A DNA stretch of 17,651 bases from Salinimicrobium sp964572365 (GCA_964572365.1 CAZNFK010000049.1:1-17651), one strand, 5' to 3'; counted from the stretch's first letter, positions 1-7,125 are shown. Translations and numbers: made by a program. The notes: generated by a model from the letters alone, not told the origin.

Positions 1-59
1 TCCTGAAGGTCATTTTCCCTGGGACCTATATGACGTGAGGCAAAAGAAAAAGTGTTCAT
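1..59 (-). CDS. gcvP: Glycine dehydrogenase (glycine cleavage P protein), N-terminal fragment
   Basis: An ATG on the minus strand at 59-57 opens a frame that runs off the left edge and reads MNTFSFASRHIGPRENDLQ. The segment F-A-x-R-H-I-G-P-R-E-x-D is the conserved start of the glycine cleavage P protein, the PLP-dependent decarboxylase that passes the aminomethyl group of glycine to lipoyl-GcvH in the cytoplasm. Only 19 codons are present, so the call rests on this N-terminal signature and on a well-placed promoter box just upstream. No glycine riboswitch could fit in the roughly 20-base leader. The rest of the protein, including the PLP lysine, lies outside the window. Confidence 0.8.
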   Translation of the reverse strand, partial: MNTFSFASRHIGPRENDLQ

Positions 60-84
60 TAAGTAAAAGTTGTGTTTTAAGCTG

Positions 85-92
85 CGAAATTA
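85..92 (-). promoter_or_regulatory. Putative promoter -7 box for gcvP
   Basis: On the minus strand this reads TAATTTCG, a one-mismatch form of the Bacteroidota -7 consensus TAnnTTTG. It lies 25 bases upstream of the gcvP ATG, which fits a short leader. A convincing -33 TTTG is not seen at the expected distance. Confidence 0.45.
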
Positions 93-187
93 CACATTTT
101 AAACCTATTTTTTAATGATTTAGGCCCGAAGTATTGTTAACTTTTAGAGGAGAATAAGAAGCAAATTCGTTGCCCGAAAAAACCGAA

Positions 188-1009
188 ATGAAATATTTTA
201 AATCGTATTTTGATTTTTATATCAACAGCAGCATTCACGTGGCATTGGCCGTCGTTTCCCTGTGCGCGGTCACGATGCTTAATTTCGGACTTCAGGCCGA
301 TTTTGACCTGCTGGGTTTTCTCTTTTTTGGGGCTGTTACCGGATATAATTTTGTCAAATACGCTCCCATTGCAAAATTGCATCACCGGAGCCTGGCAAAA
401 CGGCTGAAATTTATCCAGGTTTTTTCCCTTCTGTCCTTCTTTCTTTTAATCTGGTTTGCGTTACAGCTGGAGTTTAAAATCCTGATCTGGGCCGCCTTTT
501 TTGGGCTTTTTACCTTTCTCTACGCCATGCCGGTCTTCAGTAAGAAAAGGAATCTCAGGAGTGTCTCAGGAATAAAGATCTTCATCATATCCTTTGTGTG
601 GACGGGGGTTACAGTAGTCTTGCCGGTTTTGAACGGTAACTTTTCGGTGGGATTGGATATATTGCTGGAATTTATTCAGCGGTTCTTATTCATCCTGGTA
701 TTGATCCTTCCGTTTGAGATCAGGGACCTGAAATATGATCTGGAAAGGCTGGGAACGATTCCGCAGAAAGTAGGGGTAACCTCCACCAAAATAATCGGCA
801 GTATTCTCTTACTCACACTTCTTTTGCTGGAATACCTGAAATCTTTCACTTCAACAGAGGCCTTTAGTGCCTTGCTGTTAACCGTAATGGTTACGGCAGT
901 TTTTGTTTGGAGGGCGAAAGAAAAACAATCGCCGTATTTCGCTTCTTTTTGGATAGAAGGAATACCAGTTTTTTGGCTGCTGAGCCTGCTGCTATTTAAA
1001 AGTTTCTGA
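188..1009 (+). CDS. UbiA-like prenyltransferase-family integral membrane protein
   Basis: The product is a very hydrophobic polytopic protein of 273 residues with about eight to nine predicted membrane segments. ATG 188 is chosen; a TTG at 170 would add six residues. UbiA-family hallmarks are present: F-L-Y-A-M-P near residues 110-115, a lysine-containing helix (GIKIFIISFVWTG, 128-140), and a second Asp-rich motif E-I-R-D-L-K-Y-D (177-184) followed by G-T-I-P. The first Asp-rich motif (NDxxD in active enzymes) is not recognisable; the matching loop reads GYNFVKYAP (52-60). The fold assignment is therefore fair, but prenyl transfer is uncertain. The gene is divergent from gcvP and its 3' end overlaps the convergent anti-sigma gene by 18 bases. 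A TAACTTTT sequence at 138-145 may be its -7 box. Confidence 0.6.
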   Translation: MKYFKSYFDFYINSSIHVALAVVSLCAVTMLNFGLQADFDLLGFLFFGAVTGYNFVKYAPIAKLHHRSLAKRLKFIQVFSLLSFFLLIWFALQLEFKILIWAAFFGLFTFLYAMPVFSKKRNLRSVSGIKIFIISFVWTGVTVVLPVLNGNFSVGLDILLEFIQRFLFILVLILPFEIRDLKYDLERLGTIPQKVGVTSTKIIGSILLLTLLLLEYLKSFTSTEAFSALLLTVMVTAVFVWRAKEKQSPYFASFWIEGIPVFWLLSLLLFKSF

Positions 1010-1255
1010 ATTTTCCTCTTTCATTCGCTGCCGGTATGCAGCTTTTTCCTCCTCGGTGCAGGATTTTAGATCGGCCTTTTTGATGAGATGGGTGAGCTTG
1101 TGATTCTTGTGATTGTAATCTTTACAGGGAGGGCACAGGAAAAGATGAAATTTTAACCTGAGCCTGTCGCTAAAGCCTGCTTCGTTGTATACTGCCTTGT
1201 CGCAGGCATTTGCTGCTGCTTCACAATCAAGACCAAAAAAGCTTCTTATTCCCAT
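992..1255 (-). CDS. Small zinc-finger anti-sigma factor-like protein
   Basis: This is an 87-residue soluble protein with a ZAS (zf-HC2-like) pattern: C18, then H37-x3-C41-x2-C44 in the segment FHLFLCPPC. Such domains bind Zn and hold a cognate ECF sigma factor inactive. It starts two bases after the stop codon of the sigma gene, the standard sigma/anti-sigma layout, so co-transcription and probably translational coupling are inferred. It has no transmembrane helix and no sensor domain, so any signal would have to be cytoplasmic (for example redox or metal at the cysteines, including C11). The last 18 bases overlap the 3' end of the convergent UbiA-like gene. The anti-sigma role is inferred from motif and position only. 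Confidence 0.65.
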   Translation of the reverse strand: MGIRSFFGLDCEAAANACDKAVYNEAGFSDRLRLKFHLFLCPPCKDYNHKNHKLTHLIKKADLKSCTEEEKAAYRQRMKEENSETFK

Positions 1256-1257
1256 AA

Positions 1258-1809
1258 TTAAAACCAGTTTTTTTCAAGACATTTTGCCAGAGAAGTTCTG
1301 GCCCGGTGAATGATCACCCATAAATTAGACGGACTAATTTTGAATTCATTACAGATAGCTTCCGTATCTATGCCCTCGATCGTTTTCATTTTGAAGATCT
1401 TTGCCTGCTTTTCGGGCAGTTGATCCAGGCATTCAAGAATGGCCAAACCCAATTCCTGGTTTTCCATTTCATCTTCGGCAGTCCTGTCAGTGAGATCCGG
1501 TACTTTTTCCTCAAGCCACTCTCCTTCCAGCTCCCCATCGGGCAGTGTTATCTTTACTTCAGCTTTTCCTTTGTTTGAATTTATCCTGCGGTAGTGATCA
1601 ATGATCTTGCGCTTTAGGATAGAAATGAGCCATGTGCGTTCACTTGCCTCTCCTTTAAAGTTTTTCATGGAATTAAGGCCTGCGAGAAAAGTTTCGGCTA
1701 CAATATCATTGGCAACTTCCCGGTCATTCACCCTCACAATGGTATAGTTGAACAGGTAATCTGCATACCTGTCCACCCACTTATCGGGATCTAACTGAAT
1801 TTTTGCCAT
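1258..1809 (-). CDS. ECF-type RNA polymerase sigma factor
   Basis: The 183-residue protein has the two-domain ECF layout. Region 2 spans about residues 12-73, with the core-binding stretch DIVAETFLAGL (35-45) and the promoter-melting segment RTWLISILKRKIIDHYRR (58-75). A charged linker (about 80-115) follows, then region 4 (about 120-175) with L-D-Q-L-P-E-K-Q (128-135) and a helix-turn-helix ending in VIIHRARTSLAKCLEKNWF. It would direct RNA polymerase to a small regulon. The gene is first in a two-gene operon with the zinc-finger protein downstream. A TATTTTTA box on the minus strand at 1837-1830 could drive it. The target genes and the signal cannot be told from the window. Confidence 0.88.
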   Translation of the reverse strand: MAKIQLDPDKWVDRYADYLFNYTIVRVNDREVANDIVAETFLAGLNSMKNFKGEASERTWLISILKRKIIDHYRRINSNKGKAEVKITLPDGELEGEWLEEKVPDLTDRTAEDEMENQELGLAILECLDQLPEKQAKIFKMKTIEGIDTEAICNEFKISPSNLWVIIHRARTSLAKCLEKNWF

Positions 1810-1928
1810 TTTGAGAAAAGAATATCCTTTAAAAATAGCAAATATTCCGTTAATAATTTAGGAATTGGGAAGGGCTTTAACTTAGATTCTCATAAAGTTC
1901 CCGAATGATTAGAAAGGCTTGTTTTTGG

Positions 1929-3962
1929 TTATTTCTTCGGAAGTAATCCTGCTCTCCTCAATAACGCTTCGGGGGCAGCCTCTTTTCCGCGGAAGCGTTT
2001 GTAGAGTATCAAAGGATGCTCGGTTCCACCTTGAGATAAAATGGTATCCCTGAATTTTTGCGCTGTTTCCCGATCAAAAATGCCTTTTTCAGAAAAATGT
2101 TCAAAAGCATCCGCATCCAAAACTTCTGCCCACTTATAGGAATAATAGCCTGCGGCGTACCCACCCTGGAAAATGTGGGAGAAGGATGTGCTCATACAAT
2201 TCTCCTTAACGTCGGGGAAAAGTTGGGTAGGGGCGAAGGCTTTTTCTTCATGTTCTTTGACATCTTCTATTTCTGAAGGGTCAATACTATGCCAGCTCAT
2301 GTCCAGCATTCCAAAGCTGAGCTGGCGCAAAGTGGCCATACCTTCATGAAAAGTAGCCGACTTTTTGATCTTTTGGACAAGCTCATCAGGAATGATCTCA
2401 CCGGTTTGATAATGCCTGGCAAAAAGTTCCAGAGCCTCTTTTTCGTAGCACCAGTTCTCCAGCACCTGGCTTGGAAGTTCTACAAAATCCCAAAAAACAT
2501 TGGTACCCGAAATACTTGGGTAAATGGTATCGGCCAGCATTCCGTGCAAGGCATGTCCAAATTCATGGAAGAGGGTTGTGACTTCGTTGAAAGTGAGCAG
2601 CGAAGGCTCATCTTCTGTTGGTTTGGTGAAGTTACAGACAATAGAGATATGTGGTCGTTCTTCTTTTTCATTTTTGCGATACTGTGACTTGTAGGAAGTC
2701 ATCCATGCACCACCGCGTTTTCCTTCGCGTGGGTGGAAATCTGCATAGAACAAGGCTATCTCCTTTCCGTTTTCATCTGTAACTTTATAGGTTTTTACTT
2801 CGGGGTGGTAAGTATCTACATCAAAGACTTCTTTGAATTGTAAACCATACAACCTTTCAGAAACTGCAAAAACCCCGTTGATCACATTGTTGATCTCAAA
2901 GTAGGGTTTAAGTTGTTCATCGTCGAGGTCAAATAATTTCTGTTTAAGTTTTTCTCCAAAATATGCGGCATCCCATTTTTGGAGGCGATCTATTCTCTCC
3001 AGGTCTTTAGCGAAATTTTCAAGTTCCTCGAATTCATTCTTTGCGGCGGGCCGGGCCTTTTGAAGCAGTTCCAGCATAAAAGAATTCACCTTTTCGGGGG
3101 TTTCGGCCATTCTCTCCTCCAGCTTAAAATGCGCGTAAGTGGGATAGCCCAGCAAGCGGGCTTTTTGGTGCCGAAGTTTTACAATTTGCAGCACGTTTTC
3201 CCTGTTGTCAAATTTATCGTTGTGAAACCCCTTTGCTCCAAAGGCAATGGCCATTTCTTTTCGAAGCTTCCGGTTCTTCGCGTACTTCATGAATGGAAGA
3301 TAACTGGGGTAATGCAAATTGAAAATCCAGCCCTCCTTGTTTTTTTCTTTGGCCAGCATTTTGGCCGCGCTTCGCACTCCTTTTGGCAGACCTTCAAGGT
3401 CTTTTTCCTCTGTGATGTGGAGTTCATACCTATTGGTTTCGGCCAGCACATTCTCTCCGAAACTCAAGCTTAGAGTCGCAAGTTTTTTATCCAGCTGTCT
3501 CAACTCCTGTTTGCCGGAGTCATCGAGGTTCGCCCCGTTTCGGGTGAACATTTTGTATTTTTTATCGAGTAGGGTGCTTTGCTCAATGGAAAGATCCAGT
3601 TGTTCTTTTTGGTCATACACCTGCTTTACCCGCTCAAATAATTCAGCATCTTGAATAATGTCATTTTTGAAATCGGTTAGCACCGGGGAAATTTCCTGGG
3701 CCAGTTTCTGGATCTCATCGTTGGTCTCGGCAGAGTTCAGGTTGAAAAAGATGCTGGTGATCCTGTCCAGCTGACTTCCGGCGAATTCCAGGGCTTCAAT
3801 AGTGTTGGAAAAGGTAGGAACTTCAGAAGAAGAGGTGATCTCTTCGATCTCTTTTTTGGCCATGCGAATCGCTTCCTCTATCGCGGGTTGAAAATGCGCT
3901 GTCTTTATCTTTGAAAAAGGGGCATGTTCAAAAGGTTCTAACAGTGGATTGTGCTGTGCCAT
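1929..3962 (-). CDS. dcp: M3-family zinc metallopeptidase, peptidyl-dipeptidase Dcp type
   Basis: The 677-residue length is typical of M3A peptidases. The zinc site H466-E-F-G-H470 is intact and followed by E495 in the segment DFVELPSQ, the usual third ligand. Near the C-terminus the conserved G-G-Y-A-A-G-Y-Y segment supplies substrate-binding tyrosines. The N-terminal helical part begins NPLLEPFEHAPF and lacks a signal peptide, so a cytoplasmic role in finishing peptide breakdown is expected, by removing C-terminal dipeptides (Dcp) or cleaving short oligopeptides (OpdA/PrlC). The overall pattern, including DLDDEQLKPYFE and LFYADFHPREGKRGGAWM, is closer to Dcp than to OpdA. It is probably monocistronic: 119 bases separate it from the sigma gene downstream and 219 bases from purE upstream. 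Confidence 0.9.
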   Translation of the reverse strand: MAQHNPLLEPFEHAPFSKIKTAHFQPAIEEAIRMAKKEIEEITSSSEVPTFSNTIEALEFAGSQLDRITSIFFNLNSAETNDEIQKLAQEISPVLTDFKNDIIQDAELFERVKQVYDQKEQLDLSIEQSTLLDKKYKMFTRNGANLDDSGKQELRQLDKKLATLSLSFGENVLAETNRYELHITEEKDLEGLPKGVRSAAKMLAKEKNKEGWIFNLHYPSYLPFMKYAKNRKLRKEMAIAFGAKGFHNDKFDNRENVLQIVKLRHQKARLLGYPTYAHFKLEERMAETPEKVNSFMLELLQKARPAAKNEFEELENFAKDLERIDRLQKWDAAYFGEKLKQKLFDLDDEQLKPYFEINNVINGVFAVSERLYGLQFKEVFDVDTYHPEVKTYKVTDENGKEIALFYADFHPREGKRGGAWMTSYKSQYRKNEKEERPHISIVCNFTKPTEDEPSLLTFNEVTTLFHEFGHALHGMLADTIYPSISGTNVFWDFVELPSQVLENWCYEKEALELFARHYQTGEIIPDELVQKIKKSATFHEGMATLRQLSFGMLDMSWHSIDPSEIEDVKEHEEKAFAPTQLFPDVKENCMSTSFSHIFQGGYAAGYYSYKWAEVLDADAFEHFSEKGIFDRETAQKFRDTILSQGGTEHPLILYKRFRGKEAAPEALLRRAGLLPKK

Positions 3963-4051
3963 ATTTTGTTAAATTTTATCTATAAAAAAAGTCATTTTAA
4001 CGAAAAATTGTACTTTTTTTGTGTTTTCAAATATTTTTTTCTTTACTTTAA

Positions 4052-4190
4052 CATTACTTGGGAAAGCAATAAGAAATTAAAGTATAGTAGCTTTTAGGTT
4101 TTTGATTAATATATTTAGAATGGTTAATAAATAATATTAAACAGGAAATGCTACTTTAAGCCACGTGAAAGCGTGGCTTTTTTATTTTTT
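4052..4190 (+). ncRNA. Candidate small RNA with long hairpin and intrinsic terminator
   Basis: The gap between the M3 peptidase and purE, both on minus, has no coding frame but holds plus-strand RNA structure. AGTAGC (4086-4091) pairs with GCTACT (4150-4155). Inside, a run of T and G bases before 4105 pairs, partly by G-U, with 4142-4148, and TTAATAT (4106-4112) pairs with ATATTAA (4134-4140). The result is one long imperfect hairpin with an asymmetric internal bulge. Right after it comes a perfect terminator whose T-tract is only on the plus strand. The 5' end is a guess: TACTTT at 4044-4049 after an AT-rich stretch may be the -7 region. The size, shape and terminator recall 6S-type RNAs (Rfam has a flavobacterial 6S family), but this is not established by sequence alone. 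Confidence 0.45.
4158..4190 (+). terminator. Rho-independent terminator, plus-strand orientation
   Basis: AAGCCACG (4158-4165), a six-base loop and CGTGGCTT (4172-4179) form a perfect 8-bp stem followed by T6-A-T6. On the minus strand the stem is followed by AAAGTAGC, with no T-tract, so it does not look like a purE terminator. It overlaps the purE stop codon (4184-4182), which places the end of the plus-strand RNA against the 3' end of purE. Confidence 0.8.
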
Positions 4191-4667
4191 AAGGCTTTTG
4201 GCTCCTTCAATAACCTTCGACTTAAGTCCTTCTTTATAAGCCAGGATCTTATCCAGGATCGAATCGTCTGCACTACCCAGAATTTGGGCTGCCAGTATTC
4301 CTGCATTTTTAGCGCCGTCTAAGGCCACGGTTGCCACGGGAACTCCGCCCGGCATTTGAAGAATGGAAAGAACCGAATCCCATCCATCTATAGAATTTCT
4401 GGATTTAACCGGCACTCCTATAACGGGCAGGGGAGAGAGGGATGCTATCATGCCGGGAAGATGTGCTGCTCCACCGGCACCTGCAATGATTACACCGATG
4501 CCACGGGTATGGGCATTTTTTCCATATTCAAAAAGTTTGTCTGGAGTACGGTGAGCAGAAACTATGTCCACCTCTGTTTCAATACCAAATTCCTTAAGTA
4601 TTTCAATGGCCTCTTGCATCACGGGAAGATCACTTGTACTGCCCATTATAATTCCCACTTTTTTCAT
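4182..4667 (-). CDS. purE: N5-carboxyaminoimidazole ribonucleotide mutase (class I PurE)
   Basis: PurE converts N5-CAIR to CAIR in de novo purine synthesis, using the product of PurK. The 161-residue length is standard for class I. The glycine-rich GSTSDLPVM (9-17) binds the phosphate, SAHRTPD (37-43) holds one active-site histidine (H39), and GAGGAAHLPGM (63-73) holds the second (H69). The gene follows purK after only 10 bases and is the last gene of the operon. No minus-strand terminator is evident; the hairpin at its 3' end is built for the plus strand. Confidence 0.96.
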   Translation of the reverse strand: MKKVGIIMGSTSDLPVMQEAIEILKEFGIETEVDIVSAHRTPDKLFEYGKNAHTRGIGVIIAGAGGAAHLPGMIASLSPLPVIGVPVKSRNSIDGWDSVLSILQMPGGVPVATVALDGAKNAGILAAQILGSADDSILDKILAYKEGLKSKVIEGAKSLKK

Positions 4668-4677
4668 CTTGTCGTTA

Positions 4678-5853
4678 TTAGTGCTTGTTGATTTTTTCTG
4701 AACCTATCACCCTGATGGTTTTCTTTACTTTTTCAGCCGTTCTGCGCGCTTCAGCTAGGTCCTCATTAACGATAGTGACATGACCCATTTTTCGGAATGG
4801 CCGGGTGATCTTTTTTCCGTAGATATGAGGTGTGACCCCTTTGAACTTCATGATCTCAGCAATATTCTCATAGATCACATTTCCGGTATAACCTTCATCG
4901 CCCACCAGGTTCACCATGACACCGCCAACTTTGCTTGCGGTATCACCAAGAGGCAGGTCGAGGATTGCCCGTAAATGTTGCTCAAACTGGTTGATGAAAC
5001 TCGCTTCAATACTATAGTGTCCACTGTTATGAGGGCGGGGAGCAACTTCGTTCACTAATACCCGGTCATCTTCTGTCTGGAACATTTCCACTGCCAGCAA
5101 GCCTACATGTTCAAATGTTTCTGAAACCTTTTTTGCCAGTTTTCTTGCTTTTTCTGCTACGGAAGGATCTATCCTCGCCGGACAAATCACGTATTCCACC
5201 TGATTGGCCTCGGGATGAAACTCCATTTCTACCACCGGAAAGGTTTTGACCTCGCCTGAAGGACTCCGAGCCACGATCACGGCAAGTTCATTCTTAAATG
5301 GGATGAGGTCTTCGGCAATACAGGGAGTATCATCGAGAGATTCAAGAGCAGTTTGATCCTTTATCACAGCTACCCCTTTCCCATCATAACCACCGGTAGT
5401 GCTTTTCCAAACAAAAGGAAGCTGAATTTCCCCTTTTTGAACACTCTGTAAAAGGGCATTCTTGGAATCGAATTTTTTGAAAGCAGCCGTGGGGATGGCA
5501 TGGTCTTCATAAAAGCTTTTTTGAACCCCTTTATCCTGGATCTTCTTAAGCGTTTGCGGGGAAGGAAATACCTTTTTTCCTTCCTGCTCCAGTTTTTCCA
5601 GTGCTTCTAAATTCACCGTTTCGATTTCGAAAGTAATGATGTCGGCTTTCTTTCCAAATTCCAGGACTGTTTCATAATCCATCAGGTCACCTTGAGTAAA
5701 AGAGTCGCAGGCGATGCGAGAAGGAGCTTCTGCACTGGGATCAAGCACCAACGTCTGGATATCGTATTTTCGGGTCTCATAGAGCAGCATTTTTCCCAGC
5801 TGGCCTCCGCCGAGAATCCCAAGTTTGAAATCTGAAGAAAAATAATTTGTCAT
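4678..5853 (-). CDS. purK: 5-(carboxyamino)imidazole ribonucleotide synthase
   Basis: PurK uses ATP and bicarbonate to carboxylate AIR to N5-CAIR, which PurE then rearranges. The 391-residue protein has the usual layout: pre-ATP-grasp domain with ILGGGQLGKML (13-23), ATP-grasp domain with the glycine-rich lid TTGGYDGKG, and the metal/ATP-binding segment NEVAPRPHNSGHY, followed by the C-terminal PurK domain. The start at ATG 5853 is followed directly by the conserved N-terminal strand. No Shine-Dalgarno sequence precedes it on the minus strand. It is first in the purK-purE operon and divergent from the Hpt-Adk gene. Confidence 0.96.
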   Translation of the reverse strand: MTNYFSSDFKLGILGGGQLGKMLLYETRKYDIQTLVLDPSAEAPSRIACDSFTQGDLMDYETVLEFGKKADIITFEIETVNLEALEKLEQEGKKVFPSPQTLKKIQDKGVQKSFYEDHAIPTAAFKKFDSKNALLQSVQKGEIQLPFVWKSTTGGYDGKGVAVIKDQTALESLDDTPCIAEDLIPFKNELAVIVARSPSGEVKTFPVVEMEFHPEANQVEYVICPARIDPSVAEKARKLAKKVSETFEHVGLLAVEMFQTEDDRVLVNEVAPRPHNSGHYSIEASFINQFEQHLRAILDLPLGDTASKVGGVMVNLVGDEGYTGNVIYENIAEIMKFKGVTPHIYGKKITRPFRKMGHVTIVNEDLAEARRTAEKVKKTIRVIGSEKINKH

Positions 5854-5869
5854 TAAGGAGGTATTTCAG

Positions 5870-5877
5870 CAAAAATA
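5870..5877 (-). promoter_or_regulatory. Putative promoter -7 box for purK-purE
   Basis: On the minus strand the sequence is TATTTTTG, a perfect match to TAnnTTTG, followed by C. It ends 16 bases before the purK ATG, implying a very short leader. The -33 region (about 5897-5902) has TTTCGG, only a weak match to TTTG. Confidence 0.55.
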
Positions 5878-5888
5878 ATTTTAAAAAT

Positions 5889-5909
5889 CTGAATTGCCGA
5901 AACATTCAG
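5889..5909. repeat. Inverted repeat over the purK -33 region
   Basis: CTGAAT (5889-5894) and ATTCAG (5904-5909) are perfect 6-base inverted arms around a 9-base spacer. The repeat covers the place where the purK -33 element should be, so it could be an operator. Six-base arms in AT-rich DNA can occur by chance. Confidence 0.3.
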
Positions 5910-5923
5910 CCATAAATGCCGTT

Positions 5924-5948
5924 TAATTTGGTAGAAGGAGTAATTTGG
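5924..5948 (+). repeat. Direct repeat TAATTTGG, 17-base period, upstream of hpt-adk
   Basis: TAATTTGG occurs at 5924-5931 and again at 5941-5948, ending six bases before the hpt-adk -7 box. The first copy carries the TTTG that could act as a -33 element. The repeat may be a tandem regulator site or simply duplicated promoter-like sequence. Confidence 0.35.
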
Positions 5949-5954
5949 AATATG

Positions 5955-5962
5955 TATCTTTG
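5955..5962 (+). promoter_or_regulatory. Putative promoter -7 box for hpt-adk
   Basis: TATCTTTG is a perfect match to the Bacteroidota TAnnTTTG box and is followed by C, as is common. The nearest upstream TTTG at a useful distance (5927-5930) is 24 bases away, slightly longer than usual. The start codon is 20 bases downstream. Confidence 0.6.
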
Positions 5963-5982
5963 CTTCCCAAAAATTATTTGGT

Positions 5983-7089
5983 TTGATACAACTGCACGAT
6001 TTAAAATTCACACCTTTTATTTCTGAAGCCGAGATCGAAACTGCGATCGAAAAAGTGGCGGCAAAGATCAATAAAGATTTTGAAGGAAAAACGCCTGTAT
6101 TTTTGGGAGTTTTGAATGGAGCTTTTTTGTTTGCTTCCGAAGTGATCAAAAGATTCAAGGGAGATTGTGAGGTAAATTTTGTGAAACTGAGTTCCTACCA
6201 GGGAACCACGACCTCGGGAGAAGTTAATTCTTTGATGGGGCTTACTCAACCGTTGGAAGACAAGCACGTTGTAGTGATAGAAGATATTGTAGACACCGGT
6301 ACTACTATTGAAAGTCTGGACAAGATCCTAAAGGCCGAAAAAGTAAAAGAGTATAAGATAGCTACCCTTTTCTACAAACCCGAAGCTTATAAGAAATCTC
6401 TGCATATTGATTACGTGGGAATAGAGATCCCGAATGATTTTATTGTTGGTTACGGACTTGATTACGACGGTCTGGGCCGAAATCTTACACAGGTATACAA
6501 ACTTAAAGAAAGCAAAATGACGAACATTGTGCTGTTTGGCCCTCCGGGAGCCGGCAAAGGTACACAAGCTACTATCCTAAAAGACACCTATAATCTTAAA
6601 CACATCTCTACCGGTGATGTGTTTAGATATAATATTAAAAATCAAACCGAACTGGGATTAATGGCCAAGTCCTATATGGACCAGGGACAGTTGGTGCCAG
6701 ATGAGGTGACGATTGATATGCTCAAAGCCGAAGTAAGACAGGCCGAGGGTGGAAAAGGCTTTATTTTTGATGGTTTCCCGCGTACTGTGGCCCAGGCGGA
6801 AGCGCTTGAGGAATTGCTGAATAACGAGGGGACAGAAGTAAGCGCGATGATCGCTCTTGAAGTGGACGATGACCTGCTTGTAGAAAGGCTTTTGGAAAGG
6901 GGAAAAACTTCTGGAAGACCAGATGACGCAAATGAAGAGGTCATCAGAAAGCGCATCAAAGTTTATTATGAAGAAACCGCCATTTTGAAACAGTTCTACC
7001 TAAAACAGAACAAATATTTTGGAGTAAATGGTGTGGGTAGTATCTCAGAGATCACTCAACGCTTGAAAGAAGTAATCGATCAGCTTTAA
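5983..7089 (+). CDS. adk: Hypoxanthine phosphoribosyltransferase-adenylate kinase fusion
   Basis: One 368-residue frame holds two complete enzymes. Residues 1-178 are a hypoxanthine phosphoribosyltransferase: LGVLNGAFLF (41-50), the PRPP loop VVVIEDIVDTGTTIES (96-111) and VGYGLDYDGLGRNL near the end. Residues 179-368 are adenylate kinase: P-loop GPPGAGKGT (186-194), DGFPRT (263-268) and a short LID of the zinc-free type (GKTSGRPDDANEEVIRKR). Together they would salvage hypoxanthine or guanine and balance AMP/ADP/ATP in the cytoplasm. The chosen start is TTG 5983, which fits the promoter box and the usual Hpt N-terminus; the frame is open back to 5944. An internal ATG at 6517 is exactly where free Adk would start, so a separate Adk could also be made. 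No frameshift or stop marks the junction. obgE follows after 36 bases. Confidence 0.93.
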   Translation: MIQLHDLKFTPFISEAEIETAIEKVAAKINKDFEGKTPVFLGVLNGAFLFASEVIKRFKGDCEVNFVKLSSYQGTTTSGEVNSLMGLTQPLEDKHVVVIEDIVDTGTTIESLDKILKAEKVKEYKIATLFYKPEAYKKSLHIDYVGIEIPNDFIVGYGLDYDGLGRNLTQVYKLKESKMTNIVLFGPPGAGKGTQATILKDTYNLKHISTGDVFRYNIKNQTELGLMAKSYMDQGQLVPDEVTIDMLKAEVRQAEGGKGFIFDGFPRTVAQAEALEELLNNEGTEVSAMIALEVDDDLLVERLLERGKTSGRPDDANEEVIRKRIKVYYEETAILKQFYLKQNKYFGVNGVGSISEITQRLKEVIDQL

Positions 7090-7125
7090 GGCTGGATTCG
7101 ATCCAAATAAATAAGAAACGGAATA

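Noticed and set aside
170..188. TTG 170 as the start of the UbiA-like gene
   Set aside because: ATG 188 gives a natural N-terminus; the extra six residues are charged and there is no ribosome-binding signal at a proper distance from 170.
1894..1901. GGAACTTT on the minus strand upstream of the sigma gene, resembling an ECF -35 element
   Set aside because: There is no matching -10 element at the usual 16-17 base spacing, and such an element alone is frequent by chance.
2979..3473. A 164-codon plus-strand frame inside the M3 peptidase gene
   Set aside because: It is a shadow of a clearly real gene with intact catalytic motifs on the other strand; its translation shows no family signature.
5855..5861. 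AAGGAGG on the plus strand, a perfect Shine-Dalgarno-like sequence
   Set aside because: It is over 120 bases from the nearest plus-strand start (5983) and overlaps the purK start codon region on the opposite strand; no reading frame begins after it.
5853..6158. A 101-codon minus-strand frame across the purK/hpt gap
   Set aside because: It covers the shared promoter region and the start of the Hpt domain; the translation resembles no known protein, and the real genes explain the region.
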